A stretch of DNA of 64,000 nucleotides from Exiguobacterium flavidum (GCF_003344535.1 NZ_QPKS01000012.1:27146-91145), one strand, 5' to 3'; counted from the stretch's first letter, positions 1 through 9,299 are shown. Translations and numbers: made by a program. Notes: generated from the letters alone by a model not told the origin.

Positions 1-1240
1 GATCACCGATTTCCTCTCGAAGCAGGCAGACGTCGTCGCGCGTTATCAAGGGGGAGACAATGCCGGGCACACGATCGTCTTCAATGATCAGACATACAAG
101 TTGCATTTGATTCCATCAGGGATTTTCTATTCGGATAAGAAATGTGTCATCGGGAACGGCCTCGTCGTCAACCCGAAGTCGCTCGTCAAGGAACTGAACT
201 ATCTGCATGAGCGGGGCGTCTCGACGGACAATCTGCTCATCTCGAACCGGGCGCACGTCATCCTGCCGTATCATCAGCTGCAGGATCAGCTCGAAGAGGA
301 AGCGAAGGGCGACGCGAAGGTCGGAACGACGCTCAAGGGAATCGGTCCTTGCTACATGGACAAGGCTGCCCGGATCGGTATCCGGATGGCGGACCTGCTC
401 GACAAGGAGACGTTCGCCGAGAAGCTGAAGAACGTGCTCGACCAGAAGAACCGGATGTTCACGAAGATGTATGACGCGGAACCGATCGCGTTCGAGGACA
501 TCTTCGAGGAGTACTACGCATACGGACAGGAGTTCGCGAAGTACGTCTGCGATACGTCGGTCGTCGTCAACAACAGCCTCGATCGCGGGGAGAAGGTCCT
601 GTTCGAAGGCGCGCAAGGCGTGCTGCTCGATCTCGATCACGGGACGTATCCGTTCGTGACGTCGTCGAACGCGTCAGCTGGCGGCGTCGCCTCAGGCGTC
701 GGTGTCGGCCCTGCCCGGATCGACCACGTCGTCGGCGTCTGCAAGGCGTACACGTCGCGCGTCGGTGACGGTCCGTTCCCGACGGAGCTGTTCGATGAGA
801 TCGGCCACCAGATCCGTGAAGTCGGCCGTGAATACGGCACGACGACAGGCCGTCCGCGCCGCGTCGGCTGGTTCGACTCGGTCGTCGTCCGCCATTCGCG
901 CCGCGTCAGCGGGCTGACGGATCTCGCACTCAACTCGATCGACGTCCTGACGGGCCTTGAGACGCTCAAGATCTGTACGTCGTATGAGTTCAAGGGCAAG
1001 CAGATCGACGAGTATCCGGCGAGCTTCCGCGACCTCGAGGCATGCGTGCCGGTCTACGAAGAGCTTCCGGGCTGGAAAGAGGACATCACAGGCATCCGCC
1101 GCTTCGAGGATCTGCCGCTCAACGCGCAGAACTACGTCAAGCGGATCGCGGACCTGACGGGCATCTCGCTCGTGACGTTCTCGGTCGGACCAGGCCGTGA
1201 ACAGACGGTCGTCCTGCGTGACCTCTACGAAGAAGCATGA
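1..1240 (+). CDS. purA: Adenylosuccinate synthetase, 5' end outside window
   Basis: Catalyses the GTP-dependent joining of IMP and aspartate to adenylosuccinate, the first committed step from IMP to AMP. The reading frame is open from base 2, so the true start lies upstream. Only the first roughly 15 residues (P-loop GDEGKGK part) are missing. Visible family motifs include [12 protein letters not shown] just inside the edge, [29 protein letters not shown], and the C-terminal [12 protein letters not shown] and DLTGISL blocks. The stop is TGA at 1238-1240, followed at once by a strong terminator, so purA is transcribed separately from the wal operon. Very sure of identity. Confidence 0.98.
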   Translation, partial: ITDFLSKQADVVARYQGGDNAGHTIVFNDQTYKLHLIPSGIFYSDKKCVIGNGLVVNPKSLVKELNYLHERGVSTDNLLISNRAHVILPYHQLQDQLEEEAKGDAKVGTTLKGIGPCYMDKAARIGIRMADLLDKETFAEKLKNVLDQKNRMFTKMYDAEPIAFEDIFEEYYAYGQEFAKYVCDTSVVVNNSLDRGEKVLFEGAQGVLLDLDHGTYPFVTSSNASAGGVASGVGVGPARIDHVVGVCKAYTSRVGDGPFPTELFDEIGHQIREVGREYGTTTGRPRRVGWFDSVVVRHSRRVSGLTDLALNSIDVLTGLETLKICTSYEFKGKQIDEYPASFRDLEACVPVYEELPGWKEDITGIRRFEDLPLNAQNYVKRIADLTGISLVTFSVGPGREQTVVLRDLYEEA

Positions 1241-1250
1241 TTTGCTGACA

Positions 1251-1292
1251 AGGCGCCAGTCTTCTCCATCCGGAGTGGACTGGCGCCTTTTT
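1251..1292 (+). terminator. Rho-independent terminator of purA
   Basis: Perfect 11-bp stem (AGGCGCCAGTC at 1251-1261 with its complement at 1278-1288) followed by a T run. It lies 10 bases after the purA stop codon. Confidence 0.93.
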
Positions 1293-1375
1293 CATTCACT
1301 TCGGGAGTGCTGACGGACGTTCTCTTGATACAGAGATTTCACCATCTGAAACGAAATAGCGTATACTGAAAAGGA

Positions 1376-1391
1376 AGTTTCACGTGAAACA
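1376..1391. promoter_or_regulatory. parS-like site for Spo0J/ParB
   Basis: AGTTTCACGTGAAACA matches the Bacillus parS consensus TGTTTCACGTGAAACA at 15 of 16 positions and contains the complete 14-bp palindrome GTTTCACGTGAAAC. It lies in the purA-walR intergenic gap. ParB (Spo0J) loads onto such sites and recruits SMC for origin segregation. Multiple parS sites near oriC are typical of Bacilli, and the purA/wal region is origin-proximal in relatives. Binding is inferred from sequence. Confidence 0.88.
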
Positions 1392-1515
1392 ACCGGCGCG
1401 AAACCTCTGTTGAAGAGAAGACGAGTGGCGACGGGCAGTTTCCGGCGCCACCTTTCTATATGCAACGAAAACAGGTAAAATAGGTTGAATAGAAATTTTT
1501 AAGGGGGATGACCCA

Positions 1516-2229
1516 GTGATCGATCGTAAAATCCTCGTCGTCGACGACGAGCAGCCGATTGCGGATATATTGAAGTTCAAGCTTGAAAAAGAAGGATACA
1601 CGGTGTTCGTCGCAAACGACGGCGTCGAAGCGATCGAGAAGGTGGAGGAAGTCCATCCTGACTTGATTCTGCTCGACATCATGCTTCCGTTGATGGACGG
1701 GATGGAGGTCTGCCGAGAAGTCCGGAAGAAATACGACATGCCGATCATCATGCTGACGGCGAAGGACTCGGAGATCGACAAGGTGCTCGGACTCGAGCTC
1801 GGCGCGGACGATTACGTCACGAAGCCGTTCAGCTCGCGTGAGTTGCTCGCACGCGTGAAGGCGAACATGCGCCGTCATGCAATCGTGCCGGTCGAGGAAG
1901 AGGCGGGCCCGGGCGAGAACGATCTCGCGATCGGGGAGTTGCTCATCCATCCGGATTCGTACACGGTGACGAAGCGGGAAGACAAGATCGAACTGACGCA
2001 TCGTGAGTTCGAGCTGCTCCACTACCTCGCCCAGAACATCGGCCAGGTGATGACGCGGGAGCATCTGCTCCAGACGGTCTGGGGATACGACTACTTCGGC
2101 GACGTCCGGACGGTCGACGTCACGGTCCGCCGCCTGCGTGAGAAGGTCGAGGACAACCCGAGCACGCCGACGTACATCATGACACGTCGCGGTGTCGGGT
2201 ACTATCTCCAAGACGGGGAGAATGAATAA
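1516..2229 (+). CDS. walR: Essential response regulator WalR (YycF), OmpR family
   Basis: DNA-binding half of the WalRK two-component system that matches cell-wall hydrolase expression to growth. N-terminal receiver domain (about residues 4-117) with acidic DDE near residue 10, phospho-acceptor Asp54 in LLDIMLP, and the conserved Lys in [10 protein letters not shown]-terminal winged helix (about 135-235) with EFELLHYL and [14 protein letters not shown] start at 1516 chosen because AAGGGGG lies 9 bases upstream; an ATG at 1508 reads into a stop after three codons. First gene of walRKHIJ. 237 aa, normal length. Confidence 0.98.
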   Translation: MIDRKILVVDDEQPIADILKFKLEKEGYTVFVANDGVEAIEKVEEVHPDLILLDIMLPLMDGMEVCREVRKKYDMPIIMLTAKDSEIDKVLGLELGADDYVTKPFSSRELLARVKANMRRHAIVPVEEEAGPGENDLAIGELLIHPDSYTVTKREDKIELTHREFELLHYLAQNIGQVMTREHLLQTVWGYDYFGDVRTVDVTVRRLREKVEDNPSTPTYIMTRRGVGYYLQDGENE

Positions 2230-2231
2230 GC

Positions 2232-4076
2232 ATGCTGAAAGGGACGAACTTCTTTAAATCCATCCAGTGGAAGCTGGTCGTGATCTATGCGCTCTTGATC
2301 CTCGTAGCGATGCAGGTCATCGGCGTCTATTTCGTTCGTTCCCTCGATAAGCAATATGTCACTAACTTCTCGAAGTCTGTCGAAGACCGGGCCGGACTTG
2401 TCGCGTACAACGTCGGCAAGGAATTCGACAAGGCAGGCGACGATGAAGCCTCTAAGCGGCAGTTGGCCCTCTCCTTGGACCAGCTGCTGTCTGAGTTTAG
2501 TAACAGTGCGACGTCGAGGAACGACATCCTTGAAGTACAAATCATCGATTCAGACTCGGTCATCCGCGCGACCTCGGACGAGGGCAACCGCGGGGCGATC
2601 GGGCAGCGGGCGACGAACTCGCTCGTCAAGAAGGCATTCGCGACGAGTTCCTCGAAGTCCGACACGGTCCTCGACCCGACGACCGACGAACGGATCCGCG
2701 TCTTCGCGGTACCGGTGACGTCAGAGCAACGCGACGCGACGATTGGGATGATCTATGTCCGGGCGTCGATGGAATCGATCTACTCCCAGATGGAGCAGGT
2801 CACGCGCATCCTCGCGACCGGGACGATCATCGCCCTCGTCATCACGTCGATCCTCGGCGTACTGCTGTCGCGGACGATCACGCGTCCGATCTCCGACATG
2901 CGGCGCCAGGCGATCGAGATGCGAAAAGGGAACTTCTCGCGCAAGGTAAAGGTCTACTCGGATGATGAGATCGGCCAGCTCGCCCGTTCGTTCAACGAAC
3001 TGACGGATGAGCTGCTCGAGGCGAACGCGACGACAGAGGCGGAACGCCGCAAGCTGACGAGCGTCCTCGAGAACATGACCGATGGCGTGATCGCGACGGA
3101 CCGGACGCTGCGCGTCATCCTGATGAACGACCAGGCGAAGGACATCGTCGGCATCGAGGAGGAGAGCACGGGGACGAACCTGAAGGAGCTGCTCGGACTC
3201 GGCGACGACTTCATGATTCCGGACGACGGCACGATGCCGCCGCGTCTGCTCGACTTCTCGAGCGACGAGGAGCTCTTCCTCGTCCGGGCGTTCTTCTCGC
3301 CCGTCAAGAAGCACAGCGGCCCGGTCACCGGGATGATCGTCGTTCTGCATGACGTCACGGAGCAGGAGCAGGTCGAACAGGACCGCCGCGAGTTCGTCGC
3401 GAACGTCAGCCATGAGCTGCGGACGCCGCTGACGACGATGCGGAGCTATCTCGAAGCGCTCGCTGAAGGAGCCTACCAGGACGAGGAGCTCGCCCCGCGT
3501 TTCCTTGAGACGACGCAGAACGAGACGGAGCGGATGATCCGCCTCGTCAACGATTTGCTTCAGCTGTCGAAGATGGACAGCAAGGAATACAAGATGAACA
3601 AGGTCCGCTTTGACTACATCCAGTTCCTGAGCGACATCATCGACCGGCATGACATGACGAAGCCGGAGAAGATCCGCTTCCGCCGCAAGATCATGAAGCG
3701 GAAGGTGTATGTCCGCGCCGACCAGGACAAGATGATCCAGGTCGTCGACAACATTTTGACGAACGCCATCAAGTACTCGCCGGAAGGCGGGACGATCACC
3801 GTCCGCACGATGCTCCGGGCGAAGCGGATCGTCATCAGCATCAAGGACGAGGGCGTCGGCATCCCGAAGGCGAACCTGCAGAAAATCTTCGAGCGCTTCT
3901 ATCGTGTCGACAAGGCGCGGGCGCGCAAGATCGGCGGGACGGGTCTCGGTCTGTCGATCGCGAAGGACGTCGTTGCCGCCCACAGCGGAGACATCTGGGC
4001 TGAGAGCGAATGGGGCAGAGGGACGACGATCTACTTCACGCTTCCGTACGAGGCGATCGAAGAGGTGGACGAATGA
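2232..4076 (+). CDS. walK: Sensor histidine kinase WalK (YycG)
   Basis: Membrane sensor kinase that phosphorylates WalR. Two transmembrane segments (about residues 15-33 and 187-207) flank an extracellular PAS-like sensing domain. They are followed by HAMP (about 208-260), a cytoplasmic PAS domain (about 265-370), HisKA with the phospho-acceptor His in NVSHELRTPL (about 393) and a HATPase_c domain with N box (DNILTNAIKYS), G1 (DEGVGIP) and G2 (GGTGLGLSI). 614 aa, close to the usual size. ATG lies 2 bases after the walR stop, with GGGGAG overlapping the walR end, so the two are probably translationally coupled. Confidence 0.98.
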   Translation: MLKGTNFFKSIQWKLVVIYALLILVAMQVIGVYFVRSLDKQYVTNFSKSVEDRAGLVAYNVGKEFDKAGDDEASKRQLALSLDQLLSEFSNSATSRNDILEVQIIDSDSVIRATSDEGNRGAIGQRATNSLVKKAFATSSSKSDTVLDPTTDERIRVFAVPVTSEQRDATIGMIYVRASMESIYSQMEQVTRILATGTIIALVITSILGVLLSRTITRPISDMRRQAIEMRKGNFSRKVKVYSDDEIGQLARSFNELTDELLEANATTEAERRKLTSVLENMTDGVIATDRTLRVILMNDQAKDIVGIEEESTGTNLKELLGLGDDFMIPDDGTMPPRLLDFSSDEELFLVRAFFSPVKKHSGPVTGMIVVLHDVTEQEQVEQDRREFVANVSHELRTPLTTMRSYLEALAEGAYQDEELAPRFLETTQNETERMIRLVNDLLQLSKMDSKEYKMNKVRFDYIQFLSDIIDRHDMTKPEKIRFRRKIMKRKVYVRADQDKMIQVVDNILTNAIKYSPEGGTITVRTMLRAKRIVISIKDEGVGIPKANLQKIFERFYRVDKARARKIGGTGLGLSIAKDVVAAHSGDIWAESEWGRGTTIYFTLPYEAIEEVDE

Positions 4077-5425
4077 TCAAGATCGAACGCTTCAAGAGCT
4101 TGTTCTTGTTCCTGCTCGTCGTCGTCTCGATCGCACAGACGGCGACGCTCTGGACGTATCGTCCGAGCGGCGATCCGATCGAGCAGGAGCAGACGAGCCT
4201 CAACCAGATCGATGCGTCGAAGACGCTCGAAGGAAAACAAATCACGTACCCGGAGCAATCCGTCTATACGGCAAAAGGCGAATCATACGCGACGCGGCTC
4301 AGCGGACGGACGATCCTCAGCCGGATCGGTGCTTCGTTCAACATCGGCTCCGTCTCCCTGACGGACAAGGCGACGGTCATCCCGAGCAGTGAGCGCGTCG
4401 TCGAGATCGACTTCGCGTCCCCCGTCTCGGCCGGCATGATCAGCGACCTGATCGGGGAGAAGAAAATCGCGATGGAGGAATCTGTCGCGCGCGTCCACCT
4501 GCTCGAATATGACGGACCGATCCTGCGTCTTGAGACAGAGACTGGACGGTTCAAGGACTTTCATCTGAACGGGGACGACGCCGTCCTGAAGCGGCTGTTC
4601 GCCTACGACAAGAAGCAACCTTTCCGTAAGATCACGCTCGAGAGCGGCAGATACTTCTATGCGCCGAGCGGAACGCTCCGGCTCGAGGAGCTGCTCGTCT
4701 ATGATGACGTCGAGAGCAGCCCGACACCGATGAACCGGATCCGGGCGGCCTTCTTCCCGGACAATCCGAACGTCCAGCAAATCCGGAGCCGGGAAGGGCA
4801 GGACGTATTGACCGACGGTGTCAGCGCGGCGACCTATGACCGGTCGTATAACGCGTTCCGCTTCAACACGCTCTCGCCGAGCGCACAGAGTTCGAGCGAC
4901 ATCGACTACGCGAGCCTGGTCAACTATGTCAACATCCACGGCGGCTGGCTCGAGCGCTCGACGCAAAAGAGCGGCTTCCAGTTCTATTATGATGGGACAC
5001 AGCGCCTGCCGGAGGCGAAGAAGCGGACGACGTTCCGGCTCCACCTCGGCAAGTATCCGGTCTTCGCGACGACAGGGACGATCCTCGAGATGCCGAACTT
5101 CGACCTCGCGACGATCGTCATGACGTACGACGAGAACCAGGTGCGCTCACTCAGCCGCGGCTTCCTCCGTTCGGACCGGAAGCTCGTCCTGCGCGAGAAG
5201 CTGCTCCCATCGATCGACCGGGTCGTCGCAGACCTTCGGGCGAACGAGATGTTCAGCCAGGTCGAGGAGATCAAGATCGGCTACCAGATGACTTATACGG
5301 CGTCACCGAGCCGCTACGCGTTCCTCGAACCAGCCTGGTTCGTCGAGCGGGACGGCGACTGGGACGCCCTGCAATACACGCAAAACGAAGCGCAAGGGAA
5401 GGTGATGTTCAATGGACTGGAATAA
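4073..5425 (+). CDS. walH: WalRK regulatory protein WalH (YycH)
   Basis: Membrane-anchored accessory protein that, in B. subtilis, restrains WalK through contacts of the transmembrane helices. A single N-terminal membrane segment (about residues 9-27, SLFLFLLVVVSIAQTATLW) is followed by a large extracellular YycH-fold domain. The ATG at 4073 overlaps the walK stop as ATGA, which fixes the start; an in-frame start further upstream would add an arginine-rich stretch read from within walK and is rejected. 450 aa. Sequence conservation of this family is low, so the call rests on topology and position between walK and walI. Confidence 0.92.
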   Translation: MIKIERFKSLFLFLLVVVSIAQTATLWTYRPSGDPIEQEQTSLNQIDASKTLEGKQITYPEQSVYTAKGESYATRLSGRTILSRIGASFNIGSVSLTDKATVIPSSERVVEIDFASPVSAGMISDLIGEKKIAMEESVARVHLLEYDGPILRLETETGRFKDFHLNGDDAVLKRLFAYDKKQPFRKITLESGRYFYAPSGTLRLEELLVYDDVESSPTPMNRIRAAFFPDNPNVQQIRSREGQDVLTDGVSAATYDRSYNAFRFNTLSPSAQSSSDIDYASLVNYVNIHGGWLERSTQKSGFQFYYDGTQRLPEAKKRTTFRLHLGKYPVFATTGTILEMPNFDLATIVMTYDENQVRSLSRGFLRSDRKLVLREKLLPSIDRVVADLRANEMFSQVEEIKIGYQMTYTASPSRYAFLEPAWFVERDGDWDALQYTQNEAQGKVMFNGLE

Positions 5426-6245
5426 GGCGAAGACGCTTCTGATCCTGACCTTCCTCATCCTGAACGCCTACCTCGCGATCCAGCTGATCGAGCGGACGAC
5501 CGAGCCCCGGCTCGTCTCGTCGACGACGTCAACGGTCGCGAGCGTCCTCAAGGAACGGAAGATCGACGAGAAGACGCTCCCGAACGCTTCGAAGGAGATC
5601 GGCTATCTGACAGGTGAGATCGACACGTCGAGCTTGAAACCGGATGAGGCATCGGGTCTGTCAGGCGCCGTCACCTCGATCAGGAACAAGGTCGAGTGGA
5701 ACATCCGGCTTGCGAACCCATATGCCCTCGACACGAAGGCGATGCGGCAGTCGGCGACGAAGTTCGTCCAGGAAAACGTCAAGCACGGAGCCGAGTACAG
5801 CTTCTGGAAGTACGATAAGACACGGGACGAGATGACGTTCGTCCAGACATACCGCGGACAGCCGCTCTACTCGACGTCCGCAGAAGAGCGGGGGACCGAG
5901 GATATGATCGGTCCGTCGCTGCTCGTCATCCAGCTCAGCGACGGCAAGGTCATCAGCTACAATCAACGGCACTTGACGGAAATCGTCCGCCAGAACCAGG
6001 ACGTGACGCTCCTGTCGGCGAGCGAGGCGATCGTCCAGCTCTCCGAGAACGGGCACTTCCCGCCCTCGAGGAAACTGACCCGGATCGAGCTCGGCTACTT
6101 CTGTCTCGCGACGGACGGGACGCAAGCCGTCCAGATCCTGCCGCCGACGTGGCTGATCGAGCTCGACTCGGAAGTCTTCTTCGTCAACGCGATCGACGGC
6201 GGCGTCCAGACGATCGAGCAGCTCGACGCCGTATCGAAGAAATGA
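5412..6245 (+). CDS. walI: WalRK regulatory protein WalI (YycI)
   Basis: Second membrane-anchored regulator of WalK, acting with WalH. One N-terminal membrane helix (about residues 7-25) and an extracellular YycI domain made of two repeated lobes. The ATG at 5412 sits 14 bases inside walH, so the two genes are coupled. 277 aa, typical length. The gene ends 10 bases before walJ. Confidence 0.93.
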   Translation: MDWNKAKTLLILTFLILNAYLAIQLIERTTEPRLVSSTTSTVASVLKERKIDEKTLPNASKEIGYLTGEIDTSSLKPDEASGLSGAVTSIRNKVEWNIRLANPYALDTKAMRQSATKFVQENVKHGAEYSFWKYDKTRDEMTFVQTYRGQPLYSTSAEERGTEDMIGPSLLVIQLSDGKVISYNQRHLTEIVRQNQDVTLLSASEAIVQLSENGHFPPSRKLTRIELGYFCLATDGTQAVQILPPTWLIELDSEVFFVNAIDGGVQTIEQLDAVSKK

Positions 6246-6255
6246 GGAATGTACG

Positions 6256-7047
6256 ATGAGCTTACACTATAGCGTGCTCGCGAGCGGATCGACAGGAAAC
6301 GCCCTGTACATCGAGACCGAACAGGCGAAGCTCCTCGTCGACGCAGGGCTGACGGGCAAGGCGCTCCTCGCCCTGTTCGACCAGATCGAGCGGACGCCGC
6401 ACGGAATCGACGGGTTGTTCGTCACCCACGAGCACTCGGACCATATCAAGGGCGTCGGCATCGTCGCCCGCAAGTACAACATCCCGATCTATGCGAACGC
6501 GAAGACGTGGGAGGCGATGGAGGCGAAGATCGGCAAGATCGATCCGGCCCTGAAGTTCCACTGGGAGATCGGCGAGCTCAAGCAGTTCGGCGACATCGAG
6601 GTCGAGTCGTTCGGCGTCAGCCATGACGCGGCCGAGCCGATGTTCTTCCAGTTCGCGCACGACGGCAAGCGTCTCGCCCACATCACGGACACGGGCTACG
6701 TCTCGGACCGGATGAAGGGCGTCATCCGCGGCGCCGACGCCTACATCTTCGAGACGAACCACGACATCGGGATGCTCCAGATGGGCCATTACCCGTGGAG
6801 CGTCAAACGACGGATCCTCGGCGACTACGGCCACGTCTCGAACGAGGACGCGGCGATCGCGATGAGCGAGGTCATCGATGAACGGACGAAACGGATCCAC
6901 ATGGCCCACTTGAGCAAAGACAACAACATGAAGGAACTCGCGCGGATGAGCGTCAGCCAGACGCTCGCGAGCCGCGACGTCGACCTGAAGAAGATCCAGC
7001 TGCTCGACACGGATCCAATCATCCCGACGCCGCTGATCCGGCTCTGA
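6256..7047 (+). CDS. walJ: Metallo-beta-lactamase-fold hydrolase WalJ (YycJ)
   Basis: Cytoplasmic MBL-fold nuclease of the wal operon. In relatives it coordinates cell division with DNA replication, and related YycJ proteins have double-strand 5'-3' exonuclease activity. The zinc-binding signature [10 protein letters not shown] is at about residues 56-65, with later metal ligands in [14 protein letters not shown] and MAHLSKDNN. 263 aa. Last gene of the walRKHIJ operon. Confidence 0.95.
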   Translation: MSLHYSVLASGSTGNALYIETEQAKLLVDAGLTGKALLALFDQIERTPHGIDGLFVTHEHSDHIKGVGIVARKYNIPIYANAKTWEAMEAKIGKIDPALKFHWEIGELKQFGDIEVESFGVSHDAAEPMFFQFAHDGKRLAHITDTGYVSDRMKGVIRGADAYIFETNHDIGMLQMGHYPWSVKRRILGDYGHVSNEDAAIAMSEVIDERTKRIHMAHLSKDNNMKELARMSVSQTLASRDVDLKKIQLLDTDPIIPTPLIRL

Positions 7048-7075
7048 TTATGGGAAATCATCAAAGATGCTCAAA

Positions 7076-7116
7076 ATACCCCCACATTTGGCTAACTCGC
7101 CGAGTGATGGGGGTAT
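7076..7116. promoter_or_regulatory. Inverted repeat between walJ and htrA
   Basis: ATACCCCCA (7076-7084) and its exact complement TGGGGGTAT (7108-7116) are separated by 23 bases. There is no T run after the second arm, so it is a poor terminator. The second arm runs into TATACT (7114-7119), a possible -10 for htrA, so the repeat may be an operator or an RNA hairpin between the two transcription units. No clear WalR half-sites were seen. Function unknown. Confidence 0.45.
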
Positions 7117-7154
7117 ACTTGTTCTAGGAACCATGCAGATGAGGAGTGAACGCG

Positions 7155-8435
7155 ATGGATCGACCAGACGAACCAAGAGATCAAGACCCGTATAGAGAGA
7201 ATCGGGAAGACCCGTACCGGACGGACAGCGGATTCCCGCCGCGCCAGCCGCTCGGCGGACAGGAAGAGATGGACGAACGGAGACACGAAGAACCGCGCAA
7301 ACGGGGGGGAGGTCGCGCCTTCTTCCTCGGATTGCTCGGGGGGATATTAGGTGCGCTCATCCTGATCGGCGCGTTCTATCTCCTGCGCGATCAGATCCTG
7401 CCGCAGGCGACGAACGATGCGAAGGTCGAGACGGCTGTGACGACGAGCGCCTCAGAGGACGACATCGTCGGCGCCGTACAGAAGACGAAGGAGGCGGTCG
7501 TCAGCGTGACGAACCTCCAGAGCTCGCTCTTCTCGGGCAACGCCGAGGAGACGGGGGCAGGATCAGGCGTCATCTACAAGAAGGATGGTGACAAGGCATA
7601 CGTCGTGACGAACAACCACGTCGTCGAAGGGGCGAGCGAACTGTCGGTGACGCTCGCTGACGGGACGGCGCTCGACGCGAAACTGCTCGGGGCGGACCCG
7701 ACGTACGACCTCGCCGTCCTGCAGATCGACTCGAGCAAGGTCAAGCAGGTGATCGAGCTCGGCGATTCGGACAAGCTTCGGGCGGGCGAGACGGTTCTCG
7801 CGATCGGCAACCCGCTCGGCGTCTTCGCGAACTCGGTGACGCGCGGCGTCATCAGCGCGCAGGAGCGGACGGTGCCGGTCGATACGAACAAGGACGGGCA
7901 GGAGGACTTCAACACCGAGGTCATCCAGACGGACGCCGCGATCAACCCGGGTAACTCGGGCGGGGCGCTCGTCAATACGAACGGTCAGCTCGTCGGCATC
8001 AACTCGATGAAGATCGCGGAAGCGAGCGTCGAAGGGGTCGGCTTCGCGATCCCGGTCAACGAGGCGCTCCCGGTCATGCGGGACCTCGAGAAGAACGGCG
8101 AGGTCGTCCGGCCGCAGCTCGGTGTCCAGATCCGGGACATCAACGAGTTGCCGAGCGGCTACCTCGAGGAGAAGCTCAACCTGCCTGACGGCGTCAATAA
8201 CGGATTGCTCGTCGTCGGTCTGACATCGAACAGCGGTGCGGCGGACGCGGGCATGAAGGAAGGCGATGTCATCGTCCAGGTCAACGACACGAAGATCAAC
8301 TCGTTCGCAGACCTCAAGAGCGTCCTCTATCGCGAGGCGAAGATCGGGGATGAAGTGACGGTCATCTTCTACCGCGACGGCAGCAAGGAGCGGGCGAAGG
8401 TGAAGCTGTCGGCACAGAACGCGGTCCAGCAGTGA
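7155..8435 (+). CDS. htrA: Membrane-anchored HtrA/DegP-type serine protease
   Basis: Surface quality-control protease of the HtrA/YyxA family. A charged cytoplasmic N-terminus (about 1-50) is followed by one membrane segment (about 55-75), a trypsin-like domain with catalytic His in NNHVV (about 154), Asp in TYDLAVL (about 185) and Ser in GNSGGAL (about 268), and one C-terminal PDZ domain (about 315-410). An ATG at 7155 is preferred over an in-frame GTG at 7146 because AGGAG lies 8 bases before the ATG. 426 aa. Downstream of walJ as in many Bacilli. Confidence 0.95.
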   Translation: MDRPDEPRDQDPYRENREDPYRTDSGFPPRQPLGGQEEMDERRHEEPRKRGGGRAFFLGLLGGILGALILIGAFYLLRDQILPQATNDAKVETAVTTSASEDDIVGAVQKTKEAVVSVTNLQSSLFSGNAEETGAGSGVIYKKDGDKAYVVTNNHVVEGASELSVTLADGTALDAKLLGADPTYDLAVLQIDSSKVKQVIELGDSDKLRAGETVLAIGNPLGVFANSVTRGVISAQERTVPVDTNKDGQEDFNTEVIQTDAAINPGNSGGALVNTNGQLVGINSMKIAEASVEGVGFAIPVNEALPVMRDLEKNGEVVRPQLGVQIRDINELPSGYLEEKLNLPDGVNNGLLVVGLTSNSGAADAGMKEGDVIVQVNDTKINSFADLKSVLYREAKIGDEVTVIFYRDGSKERAKVKLSAQNAVQQ

Positions 8436-8446
8436 CATAAGTCAGG

Positions 8447-8484
8447 ACTGCTCAGATTTGTGATACAAATAACTGAGGAGCAGT
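8447..8484. repeat. Extended nested hairpin after htrA
   Basis: ACTGCTC (8447-8453) pairs with GAGCAGT (8478-8484), and inside it ATTTGT pairs with ACAAAT, giving a long interrupted hairpin. It has no T run of its own and lies just before the true terminator. It may stabilise the htrA 3' end. Function unknown. Confidence 0.4.
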
Positions 8485-8491
8485 ACTTCGA

Positions 8492-8520
8492 GGGACGGCA
8501 AAACGCCGTCCTTCTTTTTT
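8492..8520 (+). terminator. Rho-independent terminator after htrA
   Basis: GGACGGC (8493-8499), AAAAC loop, GCCGTCC (8505-8511), then CTTCTTTTTT. Separates htrA from the small CxxH/CxxC gene. Confidence 0.9.
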
Positions 8521-8545
8521 GGTATACTGAGAGACGGAAAATACT

Positions 8546-8774
8546 GTGGATAACGACAAAAGGAGAGATGGATTGTGGATAAGTATGTATGTTTGGAACA
8601 TGTGGAACTGGCAATGGACGAGATCGTGGACGAGACGGAAGAATACCCGATTCTTGAGGAGCTAAACACGGAAGAAAAGAAGACGTGTGAATATTGTCCA
8701 CAACCTGCCGTATATGTTGTGTCAAGCAAAAAATAAATCTCAACATGTGGATTTGTGGATAACTCTGTGGATAA
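8546..8774. promoter_or_regulatory. DnaA-box cluster upstream of rlmH
   Basis: Four exact TGTGGATAA sequences (complement of the DnaA box TTATCCACA) lie at 8546-8554, 8574-8582, 8754-8762 and 8766-8774, all in one orientation. A one-mismatch TGTGGATTT is at 8746-8754, and a reverse-orientation TTGTCCACA is at 8694-8702. B. subtilis carries an origin-proximal DnaA-box cluster upstream of yydA (rlmH), as I recall from DnaA-binding studies. The cluster here would titrate DnaA or regulate the flanking genes. Confidence 0.85.
8575..8736 (+). CDS. Small CxxH/CxxC protein (YyzF-like)
   Basis: 53-aa protein encoded between htrA and rlmH. It has a CLEH motif at residues 6-9 and a CEYC motif near residues 38-41, which together give a likely single zinc site. 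It matches the CxxH/CxxC small-protein family found at this same position in Bacillus. The GTG start at 8575 is chosen from AAAGGAGAG about 8-10 bases upstream; the ATG at 8569 is out of frame and stops at once. The start codon lies inside a DnaA box, and the TGTCC part of the CEYC region overlaps another, so DnaA binding could affect expression. Function unknown. Confidence 0.85.
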   Translation: MDKYVCLEHVELAMDEIVDETEEYPILEELNTEEKKTCEYCPQPAVYVVSSKK

Positions 8775-8807
8775 CTCCTGAATTTTCAGTCAGAAAGTGA
8801 GAAACTC

Positions 8808-9287
8808 ATGAATATTTCAATTATCACGGTCGGCAAGCTGAAAGAGAAATACTTGAAACAAGGCATCGCCGAGTACACGAAGCGCCTCGGAGCCTACTGT
8901 ACGATCAACGAGATCGAGGTGCCGGACGAGAAGGCGCCGGAGCAGCTCAGTGAGGCCGAGATGCTGCAGGTGAAGAAGAAGGAAGGCGAACGGATCCTTG
9001 CGAAAATCGGACCGGACGTCCATGTGATTGCGCTCGCGATCGAAGGCAAACAGCGGACGAGCGAGCAGTTCGCGAGCGAACTCGATAAACTCGCGACCTA
9101 CGGCAAGAGCAAGATCGCTTTCGTCATCGGCGGCTCGCTCGGTCTGTCGGAGGAAGTGATGAAACGCTCGGATGATACGATCTCGTTCTCGAAGATGACG
9201 TTCCCGCACCAATTGATGAAGATGGTGCTGTGTGAGCAAATCTACCGGGCGTATCGAATCAATCGGGGCGAGCCGTATCACAAGTAA
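8808..9287 (+). CDS. rlmH: 23S rRNA pseudouridine-1915 N3-methyltransferase RlmH (OrfX)
   Basis: SPOUT-class, SAM-dependent methyltransferase that modifies pseudouridine 1915 of 23S rRNA. 159 aa, full length. Family features include the N-terminal [10 protein letters not shown], the trefoil-knot SAM loop [10 protein letters not shown] and the invariant C-terminal [20 protein letters not shown] followed by YHK-stop. The 3' end of this gene is the integration site of staphylococcal SCC elements. In this window the base composition changes directly after it, and a degenerate copy of the same 3' end occurs at 10419-10466. The RBS is weak (AAAGTGAG). DnaA boxes lie directly upstream. Confidence 0.97.
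   Translation: MNISIITVGKLKEKYLKQGIAEYTKRLGAYCTINEIEVPDEKAPEQLSEAEMLQVKKKEGERILAKIGPDVHVIALAIEGKQRTSEQFASELDKLATYGKSKIAFVIGGSLGLSEEVMKRSDDTISFSKMTFPHQLMKMVLCEQIYRAYRINRGEPYHK
9240..9287 (+). repeat. rlmH 3' end, putative SCC-like attachment copy 1
   Basis: The last 48 bases of rlmH, ending CGTATCACAAGTAA, correspond to the SCC attB core known from staphylococci (a form of GCATATCATAAGTRA). They match the degenerate copy at 10419-10466 at 34 of 48 positions. Confidence 0.55.
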
Positions 9288-9299
9288 ATGAGGTGTATG

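Noticed and set aside
2721..3983. Long antisense open frame (420 codons) opposite walK
   Set aside because: A by-product of strong third-position G/C bias; no RBS, product is an Asp/Arg/Leu-rich low-complexity string. The same reasoning removes the long frames opposite the GH3 gene (21812-23806), ahpF (51045-52598), the permease (43342-44748) and others.
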